Positions 11,100 through 24,730 of a DNA stretch of 64,000 nucleotides are shown in pieces (the first letter of the stretch is position 1; each line of letters begins with the position of its first letter). The notes beneath the pieces are model-generated. The model was not told the origin of the DNA and searched no databases. It saw only the letters and a list, made by a program, of their open reading frames with translations. This DNA is from Biomphalaria glabrata (Eukaryota; Mollusca; Gastropoda; Planorbidae). The DNA lies in NCBI RefSeq assembly GCF_947242115.1, contig NC_074711.1, positions 35,842,265 through 35,906,264 of the forward strand, given 5' to 3'. Both the position numbers and the translations under genes were made by a program.

Positions 11100-11180
11100 G
11101 TTCCTGCAAGATTACGCTGGATGTCAGGGTATGAACCTGGGATCATCGACAAGTCCGAACGACAGTCCATTGCACATAAC
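11100..11180 (-). repeat. tRNA-derived SINE fragment
   Basis: On the - strand it reads ATGGACTGTCGTTCGGACTT and then a box B, CCAGGTTCATACCC. This is the layout of the SINE copies at 28510-28620 and 53865-53985. Confidence 0.5.
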
Positions 11181-11797
11181 GCACAACTATGCAGACACAA
11201 TATATGCTAGGATAAAACCTATGACTTAGCAAGAGTTTAAGTCATTGTGGAGATTAACAATCTGGTCGCTATCAACGGAATTGAAGACATTGCCATATAT
11301 TTATATATATATTACTATTTATTAAATATTTTAAATGAAAGATGCTTACAACAATTTGCCACAGTAATCTGTACTTAGACTAGAGAGTAGATTAAATTCT
11401 AGATCTAAATAGATTTATTTTTTAAAACTACTTCATAAATTAGATCTATGTATATTTGAAAGTATCTAGGTAAAATCGCAATCATAACTGACAACACGCC
11501 ACTGTAAGAAAGCTAGATGCCAGTTGACATCTGATCTTTATGTATTCTTTTCAATTTCCCAAAAGAAAACAACAACTCAGAAGCCCTAAAACATAGATTT
11601 AGTTGATTTAGTTTTATTAATTTGTAATACCATAGCTAGTTGTATTAATTTGTAGTACCATAACTAAGTCTTTAAAAAAAAGTTTTTTGAACCTTTTCTG
11701 GATTCCTTGTTTCTTTAAATGTTATTTGGAGGTCTATGCAAATAGTTAATTTTTGTTTTCTGTTCTTATTTTGTGTACACGTCTTAATACATTCCAG

Positions 11798-14700
11798 ATA
11801 GAAGACAGTTATTCAGTGAAGCAGACTTAAAGCTTGACCGCTTTCAAAGGCAAAGAGTATTTAAAAAAGATGAATTGGGAGTCACTGGTAAAAGTAAGTT
11901 TTCTATTGTAACTTGGATATAATAATATACTTGCATATCAGTGAAATGACTAAATCCTCACTTTTTTAAATGTCAAGCTTAAAATATACATTTTTTGTGT
12001 ATAATTTCCTTGTGTAAAAATAAAAAGATTTATATATATTTGATCTAATTCAAAATGTTTCTTATCATTTTTTACCATTGATTACCAGCAAATGATTCAT
12101 TTGTAGTATTTATTTGGAACTCATAGTTTTAAATTTTTAATTCTGTAATTTTTAGCATTATTCTAAAAATGTCTAAATAAAATCTATAAATAAATGACCA
12201 TGTCTTAAATAATCCTTTTGTTGTGCATATTAACCATACCATCTCTGAGCCCCTGTCTCCTATGTCCTGAGCACCTGAGGGACATACCCCTCTTTACTTA
12301 CTATCTTTGAAGCTCTAGATGAAATAGGCGGTCCACCACCATAGCGACCTTTTTGGAAATTACAGAAAAAGTGGTCCACTGGTCTTGTAGCATTAAAAGA
12401 ATTTAACTAGTAGAAAGCATGTAATGATTGTTTTGTTTTGTTTTTGGTTATTTTTCAGATACTATACTAAAGAAATTAGAATGTGTACAGACTTCAACAG
12501 ATGCCAAATCTAATGTGTATTCATTAATTGACTTGATTCACATTGCTGAAAACAAAGAAGATTTGCACATTTTGAAAAGGGTGACCCAAATGATTTGGTG
12601 ATTTGAATGAATTGGCTCTGTATAGATTATTCTGATAGCAAACTATTAAAGAAGTTGCATATTTAATTAAATGTAAAATTGATTATAGGATTTTAAGATA
12701 TTTTTATTTTCAAGAAAGAACTTAATTTTATTTTAATAACTAATTTTATTTTATTTTAATGTCTGATATTGACAATATTAGAAATATTGACATTTAAATA
12801 CAATATTAAATATTACTTAGTTTCAAATGTCTCTCACATTTTTCCCCAGCAAGTCAGATATTAATACAATAGAAAATTTCAGCTTTGGAGCAAGTTTACT
12901 GAGATTATATTACTACTTAGGTTTACCTATAGAAGCGTATGAGATGTATAAAGATCCTGTAAGTTTTTAAGTTCTATTAGTTTAATAAAAAAAAAAAAAG
13001 AACAGATTTAAGTGATGCGCTTTCAAAAATGCATTAACAGCCGCCTTGAATTGGAGAAAACATTTTAAGTTTTGTGTGTTCTGTCCATTTCATGATATTT
13101 CGTGGCCTGCAAAGTTTTGGTACAATAGATCATTTTGTTTTTAAAATTAAATAAGTTAGCTATTTTTTATAACAAAATCACCATGTTGAAAAGAATACAA
13201 AAAAGACTAAGTAATATTTTGTAGTATCACTATTAATTGTAGAGCAGTATATTATTATTATTATATTATATTATTAACAGAATAGTATTAACAGGATATG
13301 CTGACATAAATAAAAATATTAATAATTATTGTATTCAGTATTTTATATATAAAGTTGAAGTGATTATAAATGTGATAATAATTTGATATTTCAATATTTA
13401 CATATTAAAAAAAAATCTGATGTAGGAGAAGGGGCTATAACTGACAGTAAACTTTCATGTTTTAGCATAGGATCAGATTATTTTGAATTTTTCTTTAATC
13501 TAATTTTTTTTTTCTTTTACTCAATTACATTCTTTTTTTTTTTTTTTTAAGAAGTATTCAACAAATTTATTTCCAGGCATGCCATGAGTTTTTAAGTGAC
13601 AATACATGCCATAGGATATTGATGGACATGCTTTACTGCCACAAATATTACAATGAAACCCTGGATGTTTTCAGGGGCTTAAAAAACTTCAACATTGACT
13701 GTGTGACACTGGCACTGGCATCATGCTATCACATTGTAGGTATAATTGTAGTCAAATTACTAGCTTGCAGTTCTAATTATTTAAGCTAGCTGATATTGAC
13801 ACCAATAAATCTGTATCTTATTGAATGTGTCATTTATTCTAAAAAGTTTTTGTAAAATGTTTAATTTACTTTTGGTTATTTAGTATAACCAATTAAGTTT
13901 TCGGACTAAGCTGTAATTCATAGTTAGTGATTTTTACAATACAACACTCTTATCTTAACTACACATAACTTTGTTAGAATTGATTAATAATCACAAAAGT
14001 TAATTATAATAATTAATAATCACAGAGGCCAACAATAACATCAGTAATCATCTTCATCCTAAATCTATACTTCCTCTCTACTCTTTTTATTACCTTTTAT
14101 TCCCCACGCACTCAGATCATCTACATTCATACCACGCTGCGCACCGACCTTTACATTGATATTTTATTGCTTTTTCAATGGACTAAGTGATTTAACACTG
14201 TCTACTGTGTTTCTAGCACTTTTAATAACTTGTAATAACTTATTTTGATGATATGTTAACTAGTATTAAGGAATGGTGGATTTAGTATAAGGATGTGTTT
14301 ACAAGTATTAGGAAATAAGGAGTAGGGTATTGAATGATTGTGTTAATCTATTTTCAATATCCATTCTACAAAAAATATATAAATAATCTCTCACAATAAG
14401 ACAATACCAAAAATAAAAAATTCATATCCCTCAGTTTTATTAGAGTTTAATTTATCCTTGTTTTTCCAAGAACACAGAAGAAAGTTTCTTGAAGGCCCAT
14501 TCAATAGTAAAGAACAACAAAGAGGAGCATGTGTTCTCTCGCAGAGCGTTGCTCTTCTACAGCATGCTATGTATACGTCAGGTAATGTTTTCTTCTCAAT
14601 CAAATAATGAATAATGGCTGTTAAGAGAAAAACTGTATTGGTTTTCAAATGTTCTTTTTGTAGTCTTGAGCATTAAATGTGATGTTTGTAAGCAAGTCTC

Positions 14701-17700
14701 AAAATAAAAAAGTTTTTATTTCATCATTACAAGTTTGAATATCTAATATTATTGTAAGCCTATTAATTTTAATTCTATCTATTGTTTTTCTATTATTGTT
14801 AATTTAATTTATTGAGAAAAAAACAACATCATTTCACAATAACTTTTGTCAATCTGCAAATTGATTTACGACAGAGGCTCAAATCACATTTGCCTTAAAA
14901 TAAAAATAGTAAAAATTTAGTTTGTGAGAGTATAGATGGCTAACAGATTTTTTCTTTCTAATTAACTAAATATAATAAGCTGTATATAATTTGATTTTGC
15001 AGAACAAACCTGACCAGGCATTGCAAATCTTAACTCTTGTCAAGGAAAATAATTTATCCAAAAACATTAAGGTATATCTGTCTCTGAATTCTCTGGGCAC
15101 TGACAAATTTCTAGGTACCGGTAGTATAAATACCTTTGTATCAATAAATTAAAATGATTAAGATCCAATTTTTATAGATCTGGTTGAAAGTAGCCTTTTA
15201 CAATTGTCTGAATGAATATATTTACTTTGTGTTTATCAGAAGCCTTCCATAAAAAGTACTTGGTTTCTAGAAATGACTTGCAATGAAAGTTTACTTGAAA
15301 ACATTTTTAAAACATTTCTTTGATCAGTTTGAATTAACCAACAAAATAATGTGATGTTTTGAGATTCTCAAAATTTAATGTCTTAAATAAGGAAAAGCCA
15401 CTGTTGTATTTGTGCTGTCTCTCTGTCTCACTTATCTCAGTGTCAAAAAAATAAAACTATTGAAAATTAAATCACCATAACCTTCTTCATGCTCCAGAGA
15501 GTTGTTTTGGCATATGATTTGGTCTTCTAAAATTGTATTTTTCATATTTACAATTATTTATCCATAGTGTAAAAGGTAAAAAAAAACAACTACCTTTAAG
15601 AGGGCTGTAATTTTTTTTCATCACCAACAAGAGTTTCCCCAGTGTGGCCAATGAGCTAGTAATTCTTTTCTCAGCAATATACATCAACTGTTAAATTTCT
15701 AGGAAAATAGTTAAAGCCAATTTCGGGATCCATGTCCAGGTTCCACAAAAAGTTGAATAGAGATTTTGTTTAAAATAAAAAGGCTTTCAGATTCAGTAAA
15801 ATCTAAACTCTTTTAAATCACAGACATTCATTTAAAAGAGAAGATAATTAGGTCATTATGACCCACATTTTCACATAAAAACTTATACATCTCAAATGCA
15901 ATAGTTCAATGAAATTGTTGTCATTGTGAGCCAAGATATATAATTTGGATGTGTGTGTAGACTTAGAATTACTGAACACTTCCTCTATCTGATATTATCT
16001 ACTACATAACTATATTTACAGCTCATGGCTTTGGCTAAATCTGGACAAGGAAGACAAATTATGGAAGTCTTAGAGACAATAAAAGATTTATCTGAAAATG
16101 TTGAAATGCCTTTGCTTTGTCGAATCTATAGTGATACAGTAAGTTAATTATTATACTAGGTATTCTGAATTGTTTTTTAATGCTAATAATTCTAAAGTAT
16201 AAAACAAAAGTTAGATAAGGACAAATTAGGTAGGTCAGTGGAACATCAATAAATTTGAGGACCATTGTTACTTTTGTGTTTGAATGATAAGTTTAGAAAT
16301 AATGGCAAATATTTATTTTTTCTGAGCCTAGAAAATTATTTTGTTCTTAAAAAGAATCAATAGCAGCAGTCTCAGGGTAAGATTGGCATAAAGTCGATCT
16401 TTGTCAGGGAGAGGTATGGCGAGAATGAATGTTAGTTTAATATTTTGGTGTGATTGTTATATCACGTCTACAGAATGGAAGACCACCGCATCCCTAAACG
16501 ACTCTTGTATGGCTAACTAAGTGAAGGAAAGCGCTCGCGAGGTGGTCAAAGAAAGCGCTTCAGGGACACCCTCAAAGCTTCTCTGAAGGCGTTCAGCATA
16601 GACCCAGGCACCTGGGAGACAGAGGCACATGACAGAGCATCATGGCATCGCGCTGTGAAAACTGGCGCACAGGTTGCTGAGGAAAAAAGAACAACGACAC
16701 TTGCTCCAGCTGGAATAACCTGCCCAGTGTGCGGCCGAACATTCCGGGCTCACATAGGTCTCACCAGCCATACGAGGAGACATAAAACCCCAGTGCAAAG
16801 CCCTCAGCCCCCTGGATGACAAAGTGGTCATCATCGAACCACGATGGACGAACTATATAAAAAAAATATCCCCTTGTTATGAATGCGAAGTGTTGCACGT
16901 GTTGTGAACTGAGTGATTATGTCTTCATTGAATGTGCGAGAGAATGTGTTAAGTCAGTAAGGTCTTGCTCCCGATCCAGGAAGGTTGGACGTTTACTTCC
17001 TGGACTGGTATTTATGCATTTATATACTTATAAGTTGATTGACTGGTGTTTTGTGTATTACTATTTACTATTACTAGAGTGATATAATTGTGTGCTTCAT
17101 TAAGTATTAAAGTATTATCGATATTCATAAATATAAGGAGTTAGAATTGATGTATATTAAGTGTTCGTATTTTGAGTTAAGCAAGTATTGATGAATTATA
17201 ATTGAGTAATCAAGAAAGTATCAAGCAAGTATTATTTAATATTCAAGAAACCCCTAGTGAGCCACAGGAACAAAGTCAAGAAACACAATAACAAGAGACA
17301 AGCAGCATATATATAATTAGAACCCCTGACAATCTTCACACATCAACATTTGAAACTATGTTTCTGAAACATAATGATGCAAGTCTAGATGTACATTGTA
17401 ACATAAGTTGATAGCCAACACTTTAAAGGAATGTTTTTAAAAATACCACTGCCTTGGACTAAATGTAAAGCATTCTCTATTTTGAAGTGACAGTGTTTCA
17501 CGGCCTTGATTTATTATAAAAATGTAAATAGCTTTTTTTCATTTGTGCATTTTTTTAAAATTTCCATGTCATAATCAGATCTGCAATTTGTTTGTAATTT
17601 TATGTCAGAAGTTACTCGTTTATGTGTGTCTGTAAATTAGCTAAAATGTCAAAAAGGACTAGATGTAAAAATTGTATGAGTCTTCATTTGACTAATTCTG

Positions 17701-18781
17701 TCGTTTAATTCAATTTTTAATATGTTTCTACCAAATTGAAATATATTGCTGAGGACAGACGTAAAGAGAGAACTTTAACTGACTACAGGCAGACAAAGGT
17801 TGCCTATGCTAGATGTGACAGGTTATGTCTGTGCTAGATGTGACAGTTTTATGTCTGTGCTAGATGTGACAGGTTATGTCTGTATTGGATGTGATACTAT
17901 AGATTATGTTTGGGCTGCATGTTACATGCTATGTCATGTCTGTGTTGGATGTGATTGGTTATGTCTGCACTTGATGTGACAGGTTATGTCTGCACTTGAT
18001 GTGACAGGTTATGTCTGCACTTGATGTGACAGGTTATGTCTGCGCTTGATGTGACATGTTATGTCTGTGCTTGATGTGACATGTTATGTCTGCGCTTGAT
18101 GTGACAGGTTATGTCTGCACTTGATGTGACAGGTTATGTCTGCGCTTGATGTGACAGGTTATGTCTGCACTTGATGTGACAGGTTATGTCTGCGCTTGAT
18201 GTGACAGGTTATGTCTGCGCTTGATGTGACAGGTTATGTCTGCACTTGATGTGACAGGTTATGTCTGCACTTGATGTGACAGGTTATGTCTGCACTTGAT
18301 GTGACAGGTTATGTCTGTGCTTGATGTGACAGGTTATGTCTGCACTTGATGTGACAGGTTATGTCTGCGCTTGATGTGACAGGTTATGTCTGCGCTTGAT
18401 GTGACACAATATATTTAGATCTACATCTAGGACTGCATTGCCTTACAAAACACTGCACTCCATCTTAATCTTGAGACTCAAAGACAAACCTTATTAATAT
18501 TATATCAAGTTTCTAGTAATTAATGTTTAATTATGACAATTTTTTTGTCATTTCAACAGATGACTGATCTTGAACAAGTATTAAAAGAAAAACTCAGACC
18601 CAAAGAATTTGCTAACTTTTGCTTTTTACAAGAAGATCTTTCAGACCGAGCAGTATTAAGTAGACAGACGGTCTCAAATCTATTGGAGAGAATTATTCCT
18701 GGCAACATAGAGTACTGGAGGAGGGGTGGCAAGCAAAAAGTGATTCGAGACTTTTCTTCTGTCAGTGCTGAAGCAACATGA
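11798..18781 (+). CDS. PTCD2: PTCD2-like mitochondrial pentatricopeptide-repeat protein (5' incomplete)
   Basis: Eight exons join in frame: 11798-11893, 12459-12597, 12850-12958, 13577-13735, 14471-14581, 15003-15071, 16022-16138 and 18560-18781 (TGA at 18779-18781). They give about 340 residues. The protein follows vertebrate PTCD2 along its length: a start like RRQLFSEADLKLDRFQRQRV (human RYLLTDNVVKLKEFQQKKV), FSFGASLLRLYYYL, the signature RILMDMLYCHKYYNETLDVF, and HVFSRRALLF. PTCD2 is a mitochondrial matrix protein that, in mouse, is needed for processing cytochrome b transcripts. The first exon, with the start codon and targeting peptide, was not found. The second donor is uncertain: GTGATT after 12597 keeps the frame and is preferred over GTGACC at 12581. 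The last intron (16139-18559) holds a LINE scrap and a 25-bp minisatellite. Confidence 0.82.
15560..15735 (+). repeat. unclassified interspersed repeat, copy 3
   Basis: The longest copy of the family also at 2100-2260 and 2670-2800, lying in a PTCD2 intron. Shared words include TTTCCCCAGTGTGG-like and CCAGGTTCCAC-like stretches. It contains a 66-codon frame on the - strand with no known relatives. Confidence 0.6.
16480..16865 (+). mobile_element. LINE 3' end with zinc-finger-like tail
   Basis: In a PTCD2 intron. The frame reads KRFRDTLKASLKAFSIDPGT, HDRASWHRAVKTGAQVAEEK, then CPVCGRTFRAHIGLTSHTRR, a C2H2-like finger, and stops soon after. The same C-terminal layout recurs at 25060-25600 and 59690-59985, which marks it as the end of a LINE ORF and not a host zinc-finger gene. 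Confidence 0.8.
17775..18413. repeat. 25-bp minisatellite
   Basis: About 25 units of AGGTTATGTCTGCACTTGAT plus GTGAC. The main variants are CACTTG, CGCTTG and TGCTTG. It starts with diverged units and is cleanest from 17950 on. It ends about 150 bp before the last PTCD2 exon. Confidence 0.95.
18425..18505 (+). mobile_element. LINE tail scrap
   Basis: It resembles 25530-25600: CACTGCACTCCAT..., then AATCTTGAGACTCAAAGACA, then CCTTATTAATATTA. This is the 3' terminus of the zinc-finger-tailed LINE. Confidence 0.55.
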
Positions 18782-19120
18782 TACTATTAAAGAATTTAAA
18801 AAATAATATCTATAATGCTTTGTTTGATGTTTACTTTATAGTGTATTACACTATACATTCATTTTATGTTTGATGTATTTATCTTCACCTGTCCTTATCC
18901 ATTAGTCTGTTGGGGCACCACACAAGATTAGTCCACTGTCATTCTTCATTCCTCTATGTCTTTTGCCTTGAAAAGAACCTCTTTCTATGGTAGGCCTGTC
19001 TATTCTTTTATGTTGTCTTCCCATTGCTGCCTCTTCCTCTTCTTCCTGGTACTGTTCACTAAAGGAAGATCTTTACAAGCCCCGAAGACCTTGTAATATA
19101 GCCATAGAGTTTTAGTTTCT
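18782..19120. other. PTCD2 3' flank
   Basis: The PTCD2 3' UTR should lie here. No canonical AATAAA was found; AATAAT at about 18802 is a weak candidate. Nothing else was recognised. Confidence 0.4.
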
Positions 19121-19905
19121 GTTTTTTTACAATATGTCATTGTGAGTTCCAATTGCTGTATTACCCTTGTCACTAATCTCTTCGTTTGTAATGCTGTCTT
19201 TAAATATGATACCTAGGATCCTTTTGTAGCATCTCAATTCCATTGTTAGGATCCTCCACTCTGGCTCTGCAGTCAGCGTCCAAAACTCACAAGCATATAA
19301 GAATTTGGCCATGACCATGGAGCGCATCAGTCGGACTTTGGTGTTGAGGACTATGCCTTTGTCTTTCCATATTGTTTTTGAGTTTTGCCAGTGCTTCTGT
19401 GGACTGCAATTCAAGCCAGGAGTTAGGGTTTGGTCCCATCATCTGAGATGATAGCTCCAAGGTATTTAAAACTACTGATGTCAGCTTTTCATCTCTAATG
19501 CAGATGCCCCTTTTAAATCCCTGTTGGCTATTGGTCACAATTTGTGTTTTTCTGGCATACATTGACATACAATATATATTTCATTATCCTTTCAAGGAAG
19601 ATATTGAAAAGAGTTGGTGAGAGTAGACAGCCTTGCAATACTCCAACTATGGTTTTAAACCAGTACACCGCACTAGTGGCCTCCATGTAGAGGTTACGAA
19701 TTACTTTTTTTTGTTTTTATGTATTTTGTACTTTTCCATTGTCGCCCAGAGTGCCCCAAGCCATACTCTGTCGAAAGCTTTCTTGAAATCAATAATGACA
19801 TGAAAAAGATTCTCTTGGTGTTGTAGATATTTCTCACAGAGTATTCTGAGGTTTAGTATTGTTCTGCTGTGCTGTGACCTAACCTACAAGACTTCCTTAA
19901 TAAAG
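19120..19905 (-). mobile_element. RTE-like LINE reverse-transcriptase fragment
   Basis: The - strand, in several frames, gives a DFKKAFDRVW-like core, LLSPTLFNIFLERIM (the QG-LSP motif of reverse transcriptase), a KTQIVTNSQQGF block and TKVRLMRSMVMAKFLYACEF. It ends in ELRCYKRILGI and TNEEIS. These are the ordered motifs of an RTE-type LINE. It is 5'-truncated and broken by frameshifts. Confidence 0.8.
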
Positions 19906-21050
19906 CTTGAAATAAAAAAAGCATATAACTTATTACATAATAATTTAAGTTTGAAGATCAAATTATTAAAGTACAACTGCCTTAAAGTTATTGTGATCTG
20001 TCACCTCTGCACTTTCCCCAGTGCTATTATTTGAATTTAAGATCAATGGCTGGGAGGTAACTCAATATGTATAATTAGTTTGAGAGTGGGAATGTTATTG
20101 TCCAGTTTATTCATTAATATGTTCATCAATATTTTAATCATTCCATTCTCAATTTTGGGACTCGGTTAATGTTCTAGCAACTCAAATATTTAAAGGCAGA
20201 CCGAGGACGTTCTTAAAGTGTACATCTAATGTAGGCTACGTAGTATGCCTATGTCCTAATAATGTAGGCTATGTCTAATGTACATATACCTATGTGTGTC
20301 TACGTTCTAAAAGAGTAGCCTACGTAGGTCTGGAGGGGCGTTATAAAGCAGTCTTTCTAAATCAAGTCAAAAGTCTGTCGGAGAAAGTATAATGCGCAGG
20401 GTGAAAACATTAACAATTATGTGTTCCGGAAAGAGAGGCAGATAAAAAAAGTGAGAGGGACGTTAAATTTCATAGTAACAGATTCACACTTATTCAAGGG
20501 CTAAAAAGTACGTTAAAAGGGGTGGGGGGTCGTTAAAATGTAGTTGGTTTATTGAAATTTTAGGAGAGGTTCCGGCATAAAACGATTTATATTAAAAAAA
20601 AAAGCATTGGAACATCAATCATTCAATCGAGCTCATTTCACCAATCGTAAACAAACAACATTTAGTCACGTGATAATATTGATAAAACAACGGGGAAAAA
20701 AACATAGGCCTAAATAGCCAAATATTTAGGTCGATTTCGATCACGATGCCGCAGAGAGGACCAGGAAACAGTAGCCTTCTTCACATTCTCGCACTATGAC
20801 GCATCTTACAGGAATGAGAAAAGGGGTCTGAGATAGGTTCATTGCCTAGCTGGGTCAGTCATATAGTCTCTTCCTTTTAAGTCCAATATCACAGTCGTCT
20901 CGTACAAAATATTTTTTTTACCAATAACAAGATATTTTCAGTTGATTGAGAGTTTTACAGCCCTAGCTAGAAAATTCGCAGTGATGACACTGCGATTCCC
21001 CCCCCCCCCCCCCAAAAAAAAAAAAAAATCAATTCCAATAATTTTTTGTT
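19906..21050. other. intergenic stretch without recognised features
   Basis: Contains GTAGGCTACGTA-like words at 20225-20330 and a C-run/A-run at 20998-21030. No coding or transposon signal was recognised. Confidence 0.5.
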
Positions 21051-21835
21051 TTGACCATGATTAGACCTAGATCTATAATATAGGCCTAAAATACGTTTCG
21101 TCTTGACTAGAGTGCTGAGTTGATGTGCAAATGCAAGCGCACGTCTTTGACTAGACTAGAAGTTCTTTTTACAAGGAGTTAGTAATGAACTTGACCCATA
21201 GATGACTTGACCTCATTTCAGACCTAAAATCTAGAATCTAAATTCAGTTAGTCTTCAACTTCAAGAGTAATCAGTAATAACACTTTCGATAACTTGATAA
21301 GGTGACTAGAATATCAAAATAAATTACTAGATTTAGATGTCTAGGTCTATAGACTAGATTATCTATACTAGAATTCTATAGATCCTATTTTAAAAACTGT
21401 TTCTACTCTAGTCTAGATCTATCTAGGTCTAGATTGTTTAAATATAGATCTACTTTATTCTACTATTACTAATTACTAATAATAGTATACTAGACTTAGA
21501 CCCTAGACTAGATCTATAAGTATAATATATATTACTAGATCTATATAGAAGTATATAGTATATTTAAAATTTAACTCTAAGTATATCTATATTTTAATTA
21601 TTTATAATATTATTATTTATTATTATTAATATTAGATCTATATTATTTAATTATTATATAGACATAGAATAATGTCTATGACTATAATACTAATACATTA
21701 AATTAATGATTAATCATTAATACTGACTATAGACTAGTATAGTATAGTATAGTGAGTATAGTCTATTAGTGTCTTACTAGACTGTCAAGACCTAGCCTAG
21801 ATATTTAATTCTAGATTTAGATCTACATTGGTAGA
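21050..21835. repeat. AGATCTA-rich low-complexity block
   Basis: Words such as TAGATCTA, CTAGATCTA and TATAGACTAG dominate with no fixed period. Similar blocks occur at 10490-10800, 24720-25060, 25600-25830, 29430-29760 and 54700-56030. Confidence 0.65.
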
Positions 21836-24730
21836 TCTTATCTTATATAATACAGACGTTACTTCAAAAAAAGAAGATGATTATGTCCTACGCGTCATGC
21901 ATTTAGCCATGCATATTAATTAACCAATGACTTAAATTCAGCCAAGTCACTGGTTTTCCTGGCTAGCTCAGGCAACCCATTCCATGCTCTAATAGCACTA
22001 GGGAAGAAGGAGTGTTTGTACAAATTTGTCCTAGCATATGGGACAAGGAATGTGCCTTTATCTTTCATTCTTTGTGTCTTTCAGAGTATTTTATTAAATT
22101 TTGTTTTTGTATTTGAAGATTATGATTCAGTGTTTTATGTATGATTGCTATTTTACTTTTGAGCCTTCTGTCCTGAAGGCTTTCTAAATTTAGTGATTTT
22201 ACTAAAGGTGTTACTCTAGTCAAATGTGAATATTCGTTTGTTATGAATCTCACTACTCTATTTTGTGTCTGTTCCAGTTTTTTAATGTTTTCTTGAGTTG
22301 AGGGGTCCCAAACGGAGGATGCATATTCTATTATTGGCCTAACCAAGGTTAAATAACATTTTAGTTTTATGTTCTTATTTGATTTATAGAAATTTCTTTT
22401 AATAAATCCTAATGCTTTGTTTGATTTTTTTGTCGTTTCATCAATATGTGGATTCCATGACAGTTTTTCATTTATTATAACACCTAGGTATTTTGTGTTT
22501 TTAGTCTGTGTTACTGGTTTGCCATGAATAAGATAAGTGGAATTAATTTGTTTTAGTTTTTTTGTTACTCTTAACAACTGACATTTTTCTGGGTGGAAAG
22601 ACATGCTCCAATTTGATTCCCATTTCTGTAATTCATCTAATTCTCTTTGTAAAATATCTGTGTCTTGTGTTGTTTTTATTGTTCTATATATTATGCAATC
22701 GTCTCTGCAAATAATCTGACTTTTGTTCCTGAAGTAATGCAATTTGGTAAATCATTTATGTAAATTAAAAATAGTAGTGGACCCAAGACTGTTCCTTGAG
22801 GTACACCTGAGTTTACAGTTATCGGTGTTGATTTAGAGCCATTTATTATTACAGTTTGTTCTCTCCCTATCAGAAAATCTTTAATCCACTGGTGCAGTGG
22901 ACCATTAATGCCGAAATATTTTAATTTTTTAAGCAAACTATGGTGGTGAACTTTGTCAAAAGCCTTAGAAAAATCTAGTAAGATAGCATCTATTTGTTCA
23001 CTATTATCTAAACCTTTTGAAAAATCATCAATTAGTCCTATTAGTTGTGTTTCACATGATCTATATTTCCTAAAGCCATGTTGGTATGGTGTGAGGACAT
23101 TATGTTTGTCTAAGTGGTTTATGATGTTGCTACTTATTATGTGTTCTAGGATTTTACATGTGATGCTGGTAAGTGATACTGGTCTGTAGTTTCCTGGGTC
23201 AGATTTTTCTCCTTTTTTAAATAGGGGGGTGACATTAGCTTCTTTCCAGTCCTTTGGTACTGGGTACTCTGCCCTGGTTAAGTGAAGCCTGAAAGAGTAT
23301 TTTGAACACTGGGGCTAGCTCATTGCTTAGTTCTTTGAGTAATCTAGCTGGAATACCATCAGGTCCAGACGCTTTATTTGGTTTGGTGTTGGCTAATAGT
23401 TTTTGAATTCCATTTTCTTGTACTACTATATCTTCTATGTTGTTTACTTGGTTCAAATTCAGTAATATGTCTTTGTCTCCTGGGGCTGAGAATGCTGATG
23501 CAAAGTATTTGTTTAGGATGTTTGCTTAAGTTTCATTATCATTATGTATTATGTTATGTTCATCTTTTAATGGCGTTATGCCTCTTGTTTCCATTTTCTT
23601 AGACTTAATGTATGACCATAGGTTATCTTTAGATATTACATTGTTTATGTATTCACTCTGCAGCTGTCTGCTTACTTTTTGGGTTAAGTGTTTAATTTTT
23701 ATATACTTTTTGTAAACTCTTTCTGCATTAGTTTCTTTAAATTTTCTATATAGGTTTTCCTTCTGTTTACAAAGCTTCTTTAGTCTATTATTAAACCAGC
23801 ATTTATTTATTTTGTTTGATGTGTATTTAGTTGGTATATGATTTTCTATAATGCTTTTAAGATGGTTTTTAATGAAATTCCAGAGGTCATCGACTGGTTG
23901 GTTAATGTCTTTTTCTAATAAGAATGTTTGTTGAAAGTTTAATGCAGCTTGGTGTAGTTGTGTTAGGTTACATTTATTCCAGAGTAAGATTTTTCTTTTG
24001 GGTTTTGTATTGGCTACTGCTTTTATCTGACTGTGTATTTTAATGATCTCTTGGTCTGATAGACCAGGGATAATTTCATAATCAACTACTAATCCAGGTC
24101 TGTTGGTTAAGAAGAGATCTAATGTGTTGTTTAATCTAGTTGGCTTTTTAATGATTTGATCTAAACTTAGGTTGTGTAAAGTTTCTATGAAAAGCTCATT
24201 TATGTCCTTAAGGTTTTGGTGTTTATCTATGGTTAGTGTTTTCCAATTTATATCAGGTAGGTTGAAATCACCCATAATCAAAAAAACTGCATTTTTATTT
24301 GTCTCTTTAAGTGTAGTAATCTGATTACATAGTTCCTGCATGTATTCTAAACTAGAATTTGGTGGTCTGTAAATACTGCCTATTATTAGGGATGTTGAGG
24401 TGGTATTAATTTTACAAAATGTTGATTCTATATTTTTTGAGTTAGGTAAGGTAATTTCTTCTGCTATAAGAGTGTTTTTTATTGCTAAAAGAACTCCTCC
24501 ATGATTATCAGCCCTATCTTTTCTAAAAATTTCATAATTACTATTTCTGCATTATAAATTTCAGGATGTGTAGCCAAGTTTCTGTTCCTGCAATTATGTC
24601 TGGTTTCTCACATTCTAATAAAATTTCTAAGTCTGCTGTTTTGTTCCTAATGCTTTGAAAATTTATTACTAAGGTTTTATGGTATTTTGGTATTACTTCT
24701 TTAGTAGGTTGATCTAGATTCTCAATAATT
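21836..24730 (-). mobile_element. jockey/CR1-like LINE, nearly full coding length
   Basis: Read from 24730 downward. The endonuclease part has IIAGTETWLHPEIYNAE, SIYRPPNSSLEYMQELC and the catalytic FLIMGDFNLPDINW, then a usual SDH-like site that reads SDQ. The reverse transcriptase has KPNKASGPDGIPARLLKELS, NSGVPQGTVLGPLLFLIYIN and an FADD core, which a frameshift splits. The C-terminus has SMSFHPEKCQLLRV, NTKYLGVIINEKLSWNPHID and EYASSVWDPSTQENIKKLEQ. It ends in an ATAAG-type simple repeat at about 21836. The frame is broken in a handful of places, so it is dead but young. Some C-terminal coding sequence is nearly identical to the copy at 28645-29430. Confidence 0.88.

Larger units (their letters stand above)
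10490..11797. other. AGATCTA-rich low-complexity DNA upstream of PTCD2
   Basis: Dense in AGATCTA/CTAGAT words, with a (TA)n/GATA tract at about 10815-10870. A PTCD2 first exon and promoter should lie here or further left, but no coding start with a suitable donor stood out. Two small repeat fragments inside are listed separately. Confidence 0.6.

Noticed and set aside
16640-16820. Host C2H2 zinc-finger gene
   Set aside because: A single finger at the end of a broken LINE frame, repeated with the same flanks at 25 and 59.7 kb.
23526-24341. Host endonuclease gene of 271 codons
   Set aside because: GDFNLPDINW and the downstream reverse-transcriptase motifs show it is the endonuclease part of a LINE.
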